A stretch of 64,000 bases of DNA, taken from Cyanoderma ruficeps. Lineage: Eukaryota; Chordata; Aves; Passeriformes; Timaliidae. Positions 47,701 through 58,800 of this stretch are shown one piece after another. Numbering within the stretch: the stretch's first letter is position 1; every line of letters begins with the position of its first letter. The translations under genes and the position numbers were made by a program. The notes under the pieces were generated by a model. The model was not told the DNA's origin and did not search any database. It saw nothing but the letters and a program-made list of their open reading frames with translations. The stretch lies in the NCBI GenBank assembly GCA_008694505.1, contig VZDJ01000623.1:3096442-3160441 (forward strand). Reading direction: 5' to 3'.

Positions 47701-50692
47701 CAGATAATAAAGCTGCTGGGATAGGAAAGACTCATGCATCCTATAGACAACCTAAACAATGCTCATAAATATTCCCTTGTTAAAATCAGCGGATAATTAG
47801 CAGCCAAACAGTTATTTCAAGCATGTTTCTAAAAGTCACTCTAGCCTTACTAACCAGTAACATCCACACGGATGTCACCACTTTCCTAACTATTTTAACA
47901 GTGGATTACAGAGGTGTGTCCTGGCAGACAGGAGTTGCCGGGGTTGACTTACCATGAGAACTAATCAAGCGATACTTTAAAAAGCAAAACAAAGCAAAAT
48001 CAAATGCCTCCTTCATGATACACAGATGTCATACATTTTGGAAGACTTATGTCTGTTAGAAATGTAGGAACCTTTTTTCTGCCATTTCCTCCCCTGTGAG
48101 CTGTCCTTGTCTTTGCAGTGGGATTTGGACACCTGTGGTGGAGCACTACCCCCAATTTCTTCCTCAATCTTCCCTCTAAACTGAGTGTTTCTCTGACTGT
48201 GACCTCCTAGAGATTGTGTGCTGTTTGGAAAGGTGAATTACAAAGTGAAAGCCCAGAGTGGCTTAAATTGACTAAATGGAGGGGATGGGCCTGTCCCCAG
48301 TGTCAGGACTGTAGGGAAGTGCAGTTTGCAATCCTTAGCAGAAATACTAACATATGTCTGTTAGAACCCCTGGAGGTGCCTGTAAACAAAGTAAATGTGG
48401 GGGCAAAGAATGGGGAATTGGGTGGATTAATCCCTCCCAAAAAGTTAAGGACTGTTTTAATAAAAAAAGACTGAGACTGGGTATAGAGCTCCCTTTGCCA
48501 GAAGTGGACATACTTAGACATGGTGTAAAGGCAATTTTATCCAATGTCTTTTTTGGTATAGTGTTTTGAAGATGAATAAAAGGAAGCATGTACTTATCTG
48601 AAAAGGGTTTCCATGAGTCATCTGTGCCCTTGTTACTTGAAATGAGTTCTGCAATCTTGGTCAGCTGCAAGGCATCAGTTCTGCCTCCTGTGAGCGAGTG
48701 AAAGCATATGCTGGCTGAACTGGGGGTTTCCCCTGTTTTAGTATCAAATAGATAAGTGAAACTGGATGCCCATAAAGATATGACCTGAAAACAACTAAAT
48801 GTAAACTGAATACAACCACTGAGAACAGTCAAAATTATTCTGATCCGTTTTGCCACTTTGGCAAATAGATGACATCTGGGTTATTTGAGTGAAACTGGGT
48901 TATTTGAGCTGCCTTCAATAATCTGTCTGTAGGTTGACAGTTGGCTTGCAGCAGATAAAGCTGAGCAATCACTTAACCAGCTAGAAATTGGAATGAAACA
49001 CCTCATGTATGTTTTAAGCTTGTATTTCTATTGCTTACAAGGTTCCATGAATGTTCCAAGATTTTTAATAACTTCTAGATTTCCCTTTCCAGTCATGATT
49101 TCATATATAATGTTATGAAGGAAATTACTTCAAAGTAGCTTTGTGGTTAACTCTGTGAGGTTGTTCCAAAGGTCGGCAGAAACCTGGACCTAGGGAAAAT
49201 ATGGGTAACGCTATTGCTTCCAGACACAAGCTCAGTTGCTGGGAGCTCTCAATACTCTGGTTTTGGGTTTGGGAGAGCTTAAAGGCCTACCTACAGCCCT
49301 GACAGCAAATATCATATTTATTAATCACATGAAAGACAGAAATACAAAGCCATAATGGTACCAAACCATCAGGACTGCCCTGAAAAGCAAAACAGGAGCA
49401 GTTGAAAACAAATAGTCAAGCTTTGGATTTATAGCAATGATCTAATTGACTCTAGTGAGTACAGTAATGCCATGTATGATAAACTGATAATTTGAAATGC
49501 AGCTTGGAAAAGCACACATTTCACTGTGTTAAAAATATCTTATACAGTGATGTATCTAAGGGATAATGGCATGGATGAGGGACTGGCACAGGGAAGGAAT
49601 TGTCTGCTTTCACAACAGAGTTAAACAGTTTTCACACTCTGAGGGCTCCAGAACAGTGGTGACTTGGAGAATCCTTTTGCAGTGTGGAGAAACAGTTTCC
49701 ATTATGTGATCCAAGGATGAGATCTCACACTGTGAGCTTTCATGTGCACCATGAGTTTGTCCAGCAAGTGGAGCTCCAGATATCCACCCTAGAGCCAAGG
49801 AGCATGTGTGAATGGAGACAGTCAGAGGATGAGAGATCCATAAGGAAGCAAGCAGGGACCATAACGAATTGCCAGCATAGATCTTGCCTCAGGAAGATGT
49901 TCTGAGGAACAGAGGAGCTTTGAACTGTGTCCAGTCAAGACCTGACCCAACCATCTCAACAATCCATGTCCCTCAGAAAATGCTGCCCTGACCTCAAGGC
50001 AAAGGGGAGTCAAACAGATTTGCCATTAGGAGATCAAACAGGAAACAAAAGTGGACCTCTTCATGAGATGTCAGTGAATGAAAAAAGATACCACCTCTTC
50101 TCATAGATTAGACGGTTTTGTAATCTCTTCAAAAACAGAAATCTCAAATAGATGAATGACACCGAATTTTTTTTTCTCTCATTCCTTCTTTGGGGAGATA
50201 TTGGTGAATGTCCTTAGAAAAGCAGAACCAACATAACTACAGATTTGCAGGCATACAGTAACTCTTTTGGGAGATGTATTACTCTGTAGATTGCTACTTG
50301 TTGTCCACAGGACAAGACAATGTCTTGATCACAGAGGGGATTTACATTACAGGATGCTTTGATTTGGAGGCAAGAGAGCACAGAATCACAAGTACGGGAA
50401 AAAGAGCAATTGTGGAAAGTTGAGTCATCAGTAGTGAACTTTTAGGCAACTTTTAGAGGTACAACATTACTTTCCAACCTTGCCAAATTTGTTTCACCAA
50501 CATAAACTAATCATCTGCTTCCTTGTCCCTTTTACCCCTCCCTGACACCTTATTTATTAAAAAAATCCCACCAAACTCGGAGATCTTTGGTCTGAGAGTC
50601 ACCTGACAGTGACTGCATCTTTCTCACAAATACTGTGTGTGAGCTGGCTTTCCTCCTTCCCTTTGAACTGTCTCTAACTGAGATATAATGTC

Positions 50693-51220
50693 TGTCATAG
50701 TTTAATCCCAGATGGTACACAGGCTCTCTCTCACTCTCCCCCAGCCACAGAGGGATGTGGGAGAGTATTGGAAGGGTGAAAGTGAGAAGACTTCTGGATT
50801 GAAAGACTGTTCAGTGGGACAGCAAAGGAAGAAAATAATAACAATAACAATAATAATAACAACAAGAACATAATATACAAAACAAGTGATGCACAATGCA
50901 ATTACTCACCACCTGCTGAACAATGCCCAGCCAGTTCCTGAGAAGCAGCCCCCAACCAACTTTCCCCCAGTTTATATACTGAGTGTGATGCCATACAGTA
51001 TGGAATATCCTTCTGGTTAGCTGTCCTGGCAGCTTGTGTCCCCCAGTCTCATTACTGGCAAGATATGAGATGCTGAAAAGTTCTTGGCTTAGTATAAACT
51101 CCGGTTAGCAACAACTAAAACATCAGTGTCTTATCAGTTATTCTCATACTTGATCCAAACCACAGAACTGCACTAGGTACTAGGAAGAAAATTACCTGTA
51201 TCCCTGCCAAAACCAGGCCA
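50693..51220 (-). mobile_element. Solo LTR of an avian endogenous retrovirus
   Basis: On the minus strand the element starts TGGCCTGGTTTTGGCAGGGA, continues with a block 'AATTTTCTTCCTAGTACC', later 'GGATATTCCATACTGTATGG', a TATA box in 'CAGTATATAAACTGGG', and ends 'CTGGGATTAAACTATGACA'. This order is that of a very common avian ERV LTR family (TG...CA ends). The flanks ATGTC (50688-50692) and GTGTC (51221-51225) look like a 5-bp target duplication with one change. About 528 bp, with no internal viral genes; an (AATAAC)n-like microsatellite lies within it (about 50832-50870). Confidence 0.9.
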
Positions 51221-52071
51221 GTGTCAGACTGGAGCAGGAAATGAAGCAAGGTGTAAGGTTGTGTGTACTCCAGAGTAAATTGAGGGGGCAGCTGGCACTC
51301 TGACATAAGCATCTGGAATAGTTTACCATAAAGTCCACTACAGAGTATTCCTACAGCCTCCTGACTTATGCCCTTACTCAAATGTGGGCACATTCCCCTA
51401 GGACTCATACACAGACATTCTTGGATTCTATCACCATCAGATGTGATATAATTTCCTTTTATAGAACTATGAAAAGCGTAGGAGGACTGTTCCTGTTTCC
51501 TCATTGCAAAGTGATTGCATTCAAGCCTGAGGTAAAGCAGAGCACGACTTCGAAATCCAGAACCCTCCAGCCTGGTGTTAAACAGCCCCGGGACATCACT
51601 GTGCCATTTTCTACAAGGAAGAGTCATGGCACACAGCTCAAGTTACCTTTAGTAGGTGAAAAGCCAGTTATGGTTACAGCTCTCCAAAACAGCTACTGAA
51701 GGAATGGAGCTTACAATGGGGAAAGACAAGGAAGAAATCTGTGAGGACCTAAAGGTGAAAAAAAATCTGAGAGGAGTTCTTACTCATTCTTCAAAGCATT
51801 TTCTGGACTCTTTGGACTTTACAAGCCACAGGATGGAAATAGCTAGAGAAAATCAGGTAAATAAGGAAAACAAGAGATTTCTTGATGTGATTACCTGTGT
51901 CACAAATGCTGAGTGGCTGATGGCAAAAGCATTTAGCTCTGGCATATGCACACAGTCCCTAGCAGCTACCTCAGTCCTCAAGGCCTGAAGGAAGCAGATA
52001 CCAGATTTCACAGACATCCCACCCTTCTACATGGCATTTGCACCCTGTGTGTCTGGCCAGTAACCAGCCTC
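51221..52071. other. Intergenic, unique sequence
   Basis: About 850 bp between the solo LTR and the next CR1. A 110-codon plus-strand frame (51656-51988) is open but shows no recognisable domain and has AT-rich non-coding-like composition; I see nothing else. Confidence 0.5.
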
Positions 52072-52262
52072 ATGGAATCATTTATCAAGATCTCTGAAAT
52101 CATCAAATCCAATCATTAACCCTGCCAAGTCCCCATGTCCCATATCTAGACATCTTTTAAATATCTCCCAGGATGGTGACTCCACCACTTCCCTGGACAG
52201 CCTGTCCCAGTACTTGACAACCCTTTTGGCGAAGAAACTTTTCCTAATACCTGAGGCCACGA
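52072..52262 (-). mobile_element. CR1 LINE fragment with internal deletion
   Basis: Inverted CR1: 'ATCAAATCCAATCATTAACC', 'GATGGTGACTCCACCACTTC', 'GAAGAAACTTTTCCTAATA', then directly 'CCTGAGGCCAC'. About 25 bp that separate these last two blocks in the 52.6-kb copy are missing. Confidence 0.92.
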
Positions 52263-52613
52263 TTTATCTGATATTAGCTGTCATCTGCGACCAAGGCCCA
52301 TCGCATGAGGCACTGTACAAACACACAGTCGGAGAGACTTTTCCCCAAAGATTTTTCCAGCTAAACAGAGAAGACAGCTGAATAAATTGCATGCAGACTG
52401 TCTTTAAAGAACGTGTCAAACACCCCTTTGTAAAACCAGTTGTACTAAAACAGGGAAAGACCCCTGTAAAAATCATATCCCACCTGTCCTGCTACATTCC
52501 TTGATAGAAAGCATCTGTAATTTGGCTCTGTATCATAATTACCGTCATTATACCATCTGTGTATCACTTTAAATAATCTGCTTCCACCAACAATAGGATA
52601 TTACGTGGACACT

Positions 52614-52719
52614 GAAGAAACTTTTCCTAATATCCAATCTGAACGTCGCCCGGCACAGCCTGAGGCCATCTCCCCTCGTGCTGCCGCTTGTCACTTGGAG
52701 CAGGGACTGACACGCCCCC
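52614..52719 (-). mobile_element. CR1 LINE fragment in the PRPF18 promoter
   Basis: 'GAAGAAACTTTTCCTAATAT', 'CCAATCTGAACGTCGCCCGG', 'CACAGCCTGAGGCCATCTCC', 'GCTTGTCACTTGGAGCAGGG'. This is the same part of CR1 as in the 15.9-kb copy. It ends about 100 bp before the PRPF18 start codon and merges into the CpG island; unlike other copies it keeps several CpG dinucleotides. Confidence 0.9.
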
Positions 52720-52773
52720 ATCCCCGCCACTCCTCCCAGCCGCCAGGGGACGCCGCGCGGCGGCGGGGCCTCC

Positions 52774-52785
52774 CCGGAAGTGACG
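52774..52785 (+). promoter_or_regulatory. ETS/CRE composite site
   Basis: CCGGAAGTGACG: a full ETS (GABPA/ELK-type) core fused to a CRE half-site, 35 bp upstream of the PRPF18 ATG. Such sites are typical of ubiquitously active promoters. Confidence 0.65.
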
Positions 52786-52819
52786 GTGTTGTTTTCCTGC
52801 GGTACTTCCCGAGGCCGCC

Positions 52820-52885
52820 ATGGATATCCTCAAGCGGGAGATCAGCAGGAAGCGCCAGCAGCTGGAGGAGAAGGAGCTCCTGGGG
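52820..52885 (+). CDS. PRPF18: PRPF18 coding exon 1
   Basis: 66 bp, 22 codons, [20 protein letters not shown] plus LG. Optimal Kozak GCCGCCATGG. Donor CTGGGG|gtgagg, phase 0. Confidence 0.96.
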
Positions 52886-55800
52886 GTGAGGGCGGCCGGC
52901 ATGGACACGAGGAGCCGCTCAGGATGTGGGCCCCGGGGAGGGCGGTGGGGGTGAGGCAGGAGCGGCCCGGGATGGGCCGGGGAAGGCGGCGCGGGGCGGC
53001 CTAGGGCCGAATTTCCCAAACTCGGAATGTGCCAGGATGGGATCGGGCAGGAGCCAGGAGGAGTTTGGGGGTTCGGATGCAGCCTGGCTTCAGTCTCGCT
53101 GTGTTCCGTGGGCTTTTGGGGCTGGTTTAGTTTATTTCGGGTACTGAGAGATGAGAAAAGTCAGTGCGAACTTTGGTGAACGGAGTGTAGTTTCTTTCCT
53201 CCCCACAGCCGCGTTCTGTCCGTACCCGGGCAGGGTATGGTGTGTGTGTGCCTAAAACCCCATACCCTGGTAGGGTCTGACCGGTGTGTGTGTGCCGAAA
53301 AACCCCATATCCTGGTAGGGTCTGAGTGGTGTGTGTGCCAAAAACCCCCACGGTACAGCAGAGCCCCTTTCAGAGGTGTCTAATTTTGAGTTTTGGCATC
53401 AGAGGCTGAAGTAGGGAGCTGTGGTCAGAGGCTGTTTGTACATCAGGTAAAGCACAAAGGAAGAAGTTGTAGTTTGTACTAATCAGGGAAAATGCTCTGG
53501 GGTGACCACACTTTCCTGCTGTTGTGTGTCTGGAATGTCTTTTCAGGCACATTTCTACAAAGCTGCTCCAAGCAGGCTGATAAAATACTGTGTATAAAGG
53601 TGATCTGTCCCACCTCCTTGATTTAATGTCAAATGATATTTTTAGTATGGTTTGTCTAAACAACCTGGGCCTGGTTGTGCATGTCTGAAGTGAAGCTTTA
53701 CACCAAAGACCACCAAGGCCTTACATGACAAAAAACTTGGGTTCTCTGAAGTGCTGGCAAGCACACTGTACTTTTAATTCTGCTTATACATATATCCTGC
53801 AAAGTAACTCTATATTGCTGATTTCAGAGGTGCTTCCAACTAGTTCCCTTTCTGTGGCAATGTAGGCATCTCTGGGAAAGGATGTAGCTGAATTCACCAA
53901 GCCAAGTAAGAAAGTTTGAGCCATTTTTGCGGAACTGTGCAAAACTGTGGACTGGTAACAGCTCTCCTCTCTTTTAGGGAAGTAAGAAGTATTTCAAACG
54001 CAGTGAGTTAGCTAAAAAGGAAGAGGAGGCCTACTTCCAGAGATGTGGCTACAAGGTATGGAAATTGTTCTTCCAGGATTTGGTGTTTTTATTTTGAAGT
54101 CTGCATTTTTTTCATCAGCAATATCAATGTTGTTAATGATAATTGTTGTTCTTTGTTCAATCTGTTAATGTTATACATTAGCCTGTAAATGAGAAGCCAC
54201 CTGGAGAGGTATGACTTTCCAAACCATTTTCAGTGCAGGAAAAGATATGCATGACATACAGCTGCTTAAGTTTGTGTTATGGTTTGGCATTTATTTTATT
54301 TTTGTTTGTTTGTTTTTATTTGTGAAAGCATGAAGTTGCTCGGGATCAAAGCTTGTCTTCCTTCCTTATTAAACCGTGCTGTTAGGCATGAACACTGGAT
54401 CTGATATAGCCACCTTCCTCCCCTTATTGAGAAAAATGGATACATTTGGATAATTTTATCTGATCTCCATTGTCAAAATGTCCAAATGAAATCAGTATGG
54501 TGTGGGTGTGCATCAAAAAGATCTGCCAACTCTCCTAAATTTGTTTTTGGGTTTTGGCCATTAACCACCCAGCACTGAAGCTGTGCAACAACAGCATTTA
54601 TGTTCTTGCTGGCAAAATATTAGAAACAATTGGTAACCTCGGGTGCATTTTGCAACAAATGGGTGATCTGGAAGGCTTTATCTGCCTTGTAATGGTGTCA
54701 GGGAAAGAGTTTACTGAAATGGAAAGAATGTTGTTGTCTTTTACAAGCGTGTGTGCCTGCCTGCCTGCCTGACAGGGTGTCTGGGAGGGGGAATGCATTC
54801 CCTGGGGAAGACAGTTTCATAATCTTGTTTGCTGTTAGAGGACACAAATAGGAGCTTTGTTTTCAAGTGACCTTTACCCAGTTAGTGACTTATTCTGAAA
54901 CCTTGATCTGTTTGTGCATATTTGAACGTCAGTGCCAAAATGATTCTCGGAACGCGCAGCATAAAGTCATGGGAAAGCTCTGTGAATCCAGCTGCTCCTC
55001 CAAGTGCAAATGGCTGCCTGATGCCTCTGGAGCATTAGCTTGAATTCTTCACAACCTGATGTGGAGAAAGTGATGTTACCTGTGCTGCTGCAGCACCAGT
55101 TTTGGTGTGAAATGCAACTCTGAAAATGGTTTTAAAATAAGTTACTTTGTTAAATTTAGTGTCTTTTTAGAGCCTCCCAGATTTCTGCATTTGTTCTTTA
55201 CTCCGTTAATGAGACATGGAACACAGACTGATTTCCTTTTAAATTCACGTACTTTTTGTTATGCTTAGATTTAATAAGTTGGAACAATTTCACTTGCTTG
55301 AAGAAATCACTGAAACAAAAATAACAGTGGTAAAGATACTGCTTATAACTTGGAGTCCAGCTGACAGAATGGATCAAATCTTTTCTTCCAGTACTGCTAT
55401 CTCTTTATGATTTCAAGAATGTTTGTAAGTTAAAATTTGTATGTGTCCTTCTGCTCTGGGAGTATATTTTAAAAAAACATATTACACCATTCTTCCATAT
55501 CTCTGTCCCCTGTCAGTTCCTCCTTCACAGTATTGATAGAAATTTTATTTTCCCCCTCCCTTTATGTGTTAAACATTGATTTAATTGTCTTTCCCTTGTT
55601 CATTCCAAACACCTGTAGTTGTAGGATTGATTTTTTTTTTTGTTTGCTAATACATCATTGAATGTAGATTTGTGGCTGAATCTTGTAGCTGGAGCCCCAG
55701 GGGTGGGTCCTGCCAACCACGTGGAGCCACACTGACACCTGAGCAAGGCTGGCACTGTGGTCTGAAAGAATAAAAATGCCTCTTTAAAAAAAAAAATAAA

Positions 55801-58800
55801 TTCTGTCCACTACCTTCCTCAAACTGATCAACCCAAAATACAGCCTGCCCATGTACAGGACATGCTGCAGGCTGCTCTGGCATTAATTGGATTGTTTCCC
55901 TTTTAGCAAGTGCAGAAAGGAAATAAATTAAGAAAAAACAAGATATGAGTGAGCACTGAAGATATTTCCTTATTATAGGAATATTACCACCAGCAATCTG
56001 CTCCTGCTGTCAGAAGTGTTGAATTTGAGCTTATACAGGGAGCTGTAGTTACATGGCTGCTGTCTCTAAGTTACTTTGATCAAGGAGTTGTTTTGCATTA
56101 TTAAAGTACTGAATAATGAAGAAGGAATGTTCTCTTAGATTCAGGGACCTTCTTTTAGACTAAGAGATTGTTAATGATCTCCTGTTCTTATGAGGAGTTA
56201 TATCTTTTTTTGTTTGGGTTTTTTTTTCCACCTGAAAGAAACTGGCAAGGTTGTTAGAGAGGTGCATTACCTAAAACAAGGCTAGAGAGGTGCATTACCT
56301 CTCAGAAAACCCTACAGAAACTGTGGATCACTGTTAACTGTGCTCAGCTCACTGAAGCTGCAGGTAATAAACACTGCAGCTGACCCTGATCCTGGAAGAA
56401 GCAGCTCAACTCTCACCCTGCTCTGGGGTTTTCCTTCCTGTCCTTCTGTCTGGGCAGGTGCTGGTCCTGGGGAGCTGGATGAGGAAGTGAAGCAGGCTGG
56501 GAACAGTACCAGTATTTGTGTTTGTCAGAGTGTTTTCTGTTTGAATCATTTTCACCTTCTGGTTCATCACACAGTGATGGTTTTTTATGGATAGGAAGGA
56601 TGGAACAGGGGCAGGAATCAACAGGCAGAGGGTGGTTTTGCTATTTTTGGCACCAGTGCTGGCATCTGCCTGCTAAAGTGACAGCCAAACTTCAGCAATT
56701 GTCCTTTCTGTTTGCTGGAGAGACTGCTTCCTGCAACCTGCAAAAGTGTTAGTTAACTACTGATACGATCAAGAACTTTTATTGCATCTGTCAGATGCAA
56801 TTATGGACCATAAAACTATGAAACTAAAGGTTTATATTGTCATATTAAAGTCTGTGTTCCAGAGTTCTGTATCTTGCCATCGTTTCTCATCAATATGTGG
56901 GTTTGTTTCCATTGCACATGAGTAACTTTGTGTGTTGAATGTAGGTGCAGCAGCAGGAAGAGGAGGAGAAACCACTGGCTACATCAAATCCAGTGCTGGA
57001 ACTAGAACTGGCAGAAGAAAAGTTACCAATGACTCTTTCCAGACAGGAGGTAAAATCAATGTCCATAAACCAACTCCCTGAGTTTACAGCATATGCAGCT
57101 GGAATTTCTTGTTAGGGTTGTTTCTTCCAGCGAACTGTACTTTTAATGGCAGTTTTATTAAATAATAAGCTTCCATTTTTGCAGTCAGCAATTAATGATC
57201 ATCTTTGCTTATCAGGGCTCTGCTGTCCAATTGAATGCATAGGGAGGTACAGATGGGTAGAGCCTCTCTGATGCAGGGATTTACACAGATGTTGTAGAAT
57301 ATTTTACAGCTCTTTCAGAGTGGTACCCTGACTATCAGCATTATCCTTGGATAGTACTGAAGATGGCACGCTGACTTTTTCCAAGAATTTCTTTTTCCCC
57401 TGAACTTCTTTTCTTTGTAACTCGTTGGTCTGAACACAAATTTAGAAACCAAGTTTTGGATGTTCACCTTAGCCTCTAGAAGAAACAGTCCTAAAGCCAG
57501 AGCAGATGGGATGTTGTTTGCCTTTTCCAAGGATAAAAATGCCTATGTAGACTTAAGTTCACAAACAGATCCGCACCCCGAAGCAGAAGCAGGAAGTTCA
57601 GAAGTACAGAATACACTCTAACCTTGGGAATAGTGAAATTCTCAGCTGAGGTCATCCAAGCATGTCACACCTCCCCTTAATTTGTCAGGATATTCATGTT
57701 TTTACAGGACTTGTAATGGGGGCTGTTGGTTTTGTGTTTGGTTTGAGGTTTGAATCAAATTGAGGGAAGCTTTTTCACTTCCGTTATATCTCCTTTTAAA
57801 GTAATTATCCCATTAGATTTTGGGACTTCCTATTTCCCAAATGCTTAATGATGGGGGTTTCCAGCAGGTCATCTCGTAGCTGTGCTGGGACAACCTGGAG
57901 CCCAGTTAGTATTTTTATTGCCAAGACAAATAGGTGAGTGAGATTATTGTCAAGTTCCTTTCTGATTTTGAAAATGGTTTTTAAGCTCTGCCAGAGGGAT
58001 GATTTTTGTGTATTTGTTTGAACAAGTCAGAGCAGGAGGAAGTTCATCTGTATCAAACAGCCTGGGATTTTATGCAAAATTTGGGTGGGTAATATTCGGA
58101 ATGACCTTTCACTGAAATACCGTGGGAATTTTATATTTAGATTGTAAAGTGTCTGGAACATTTTTCTACTGCTTAAAATATTGCCATTTCCTCTCCAGTC
58201 CAGCTCAGCTTGTTATTCTAAGCAAAATAAATAAATCTGTCATTCTGGATTTTATTTTGCTTCCTTTATGCGTCAGGGAGTGCTTTGGTTCTTTTCAGGT
58301 TATCAGGAGGTTACGAGAGAGGGGTGAGCCCATCAGGCTGTTTGGAGAAACAGATTATGATGCATTTCAACGTCTGAGGAAGATAGAAATTCTTGCACCT
58401 GAAGTAAACAAGGTAAGACTGGCTCTTGGTTAGTTATTTGTGGTGGGGTAATCAATAAGTAACCCTAGAAAAGTTACCGAAAATCAATTTCAGTAACTAT
58501 TAATTTTCAGGAGGAGAAGGTAATAGACAGCAAAGAGAATACCTGCCCTTGTCTCATTTTTCTTGCTGAGAAACTATGTTAAATATCAGAGTTTCGTGCA
58601 GTTACATTTATGTTAGAGAGTTCAGCCCTAGAAACCTACCAGGCCCTTGTCAGTTGGAAAAGGGGCCTTCAGGTGGCACTAATACCTCAGCTTGTTCTGC
58701 CTCTGCTTTTTAATGAGCAAAGAACAGTCATTTACTGTTAAAATAAACCTGTGTTTGTGATTATGTGCATCCCTGAGAAGGCACAGGTAAGTAAGAGCAG

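Larger units (their letters stand above)
41331..50692. other. Intergenic region between BEND7 and PRPF18 (left part)
   Basis: About 9.4 kb with no supported gene. Contents: a 19-bp direct repeat at 41473/41516, a 20-T run at 41725-41744, a moderately GC-rich stretch at 45.65-46.15 kb with several CpGs, and otherwise AT-rich unique sequence. Open frames are short and without family similarity. Confidence 0.6.
52640..53010 (+). promoter_or_regulatory. PRPF18: CpG island, PRPF18 promoter and exon 1
   Basis: GC- and CpG-dense region around the PRPF18 start. It has an ETS/CRE composite box CCGGAAGTGACG (52774-52785), an inverted ETS core ACTTCC (52804-52809) and GCCGCCAT (52814-52821), which is both Kozak context and a YY1 core on the other strand. 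TATA-less, typical of a housekeeping gene. The transcription start probably lies between the two ETS sites (inference). Confidence 0.85.
54056..56944 (+). other. PRPF18 intron 2
   Basis: About 2.9 kb, AT-rich, containing the candidate microexon. An 18-bp exact direct repeat (TAGAGAGGTGCATTACCT) occurs at 56255 and 56283. No mobile element recognised. Confidence 0.65.

Noticed and set aside
48214..48570. Overlapping plus-strand frames with a CPQCQDC motif, possibly a retroelement remnant
   Set aside because: The Cys pattern does not fit a CCHC zinc knuckle and no other retroviral landmark or LTR lies close by; similarity could not be established by eye.
51115..51627. 170-codon minus-strand open frame
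   Set aside because: It starts in unique DNA and runs into the 5' end of the solo LTR; no domain and no coding-like composition.
53127..53351. Minus-strand frame with repeated GTHT/TLPGYGV peptide
   Set aside because: It is a translation of the GT-rich minisatellite in PRPF18 intron 1.
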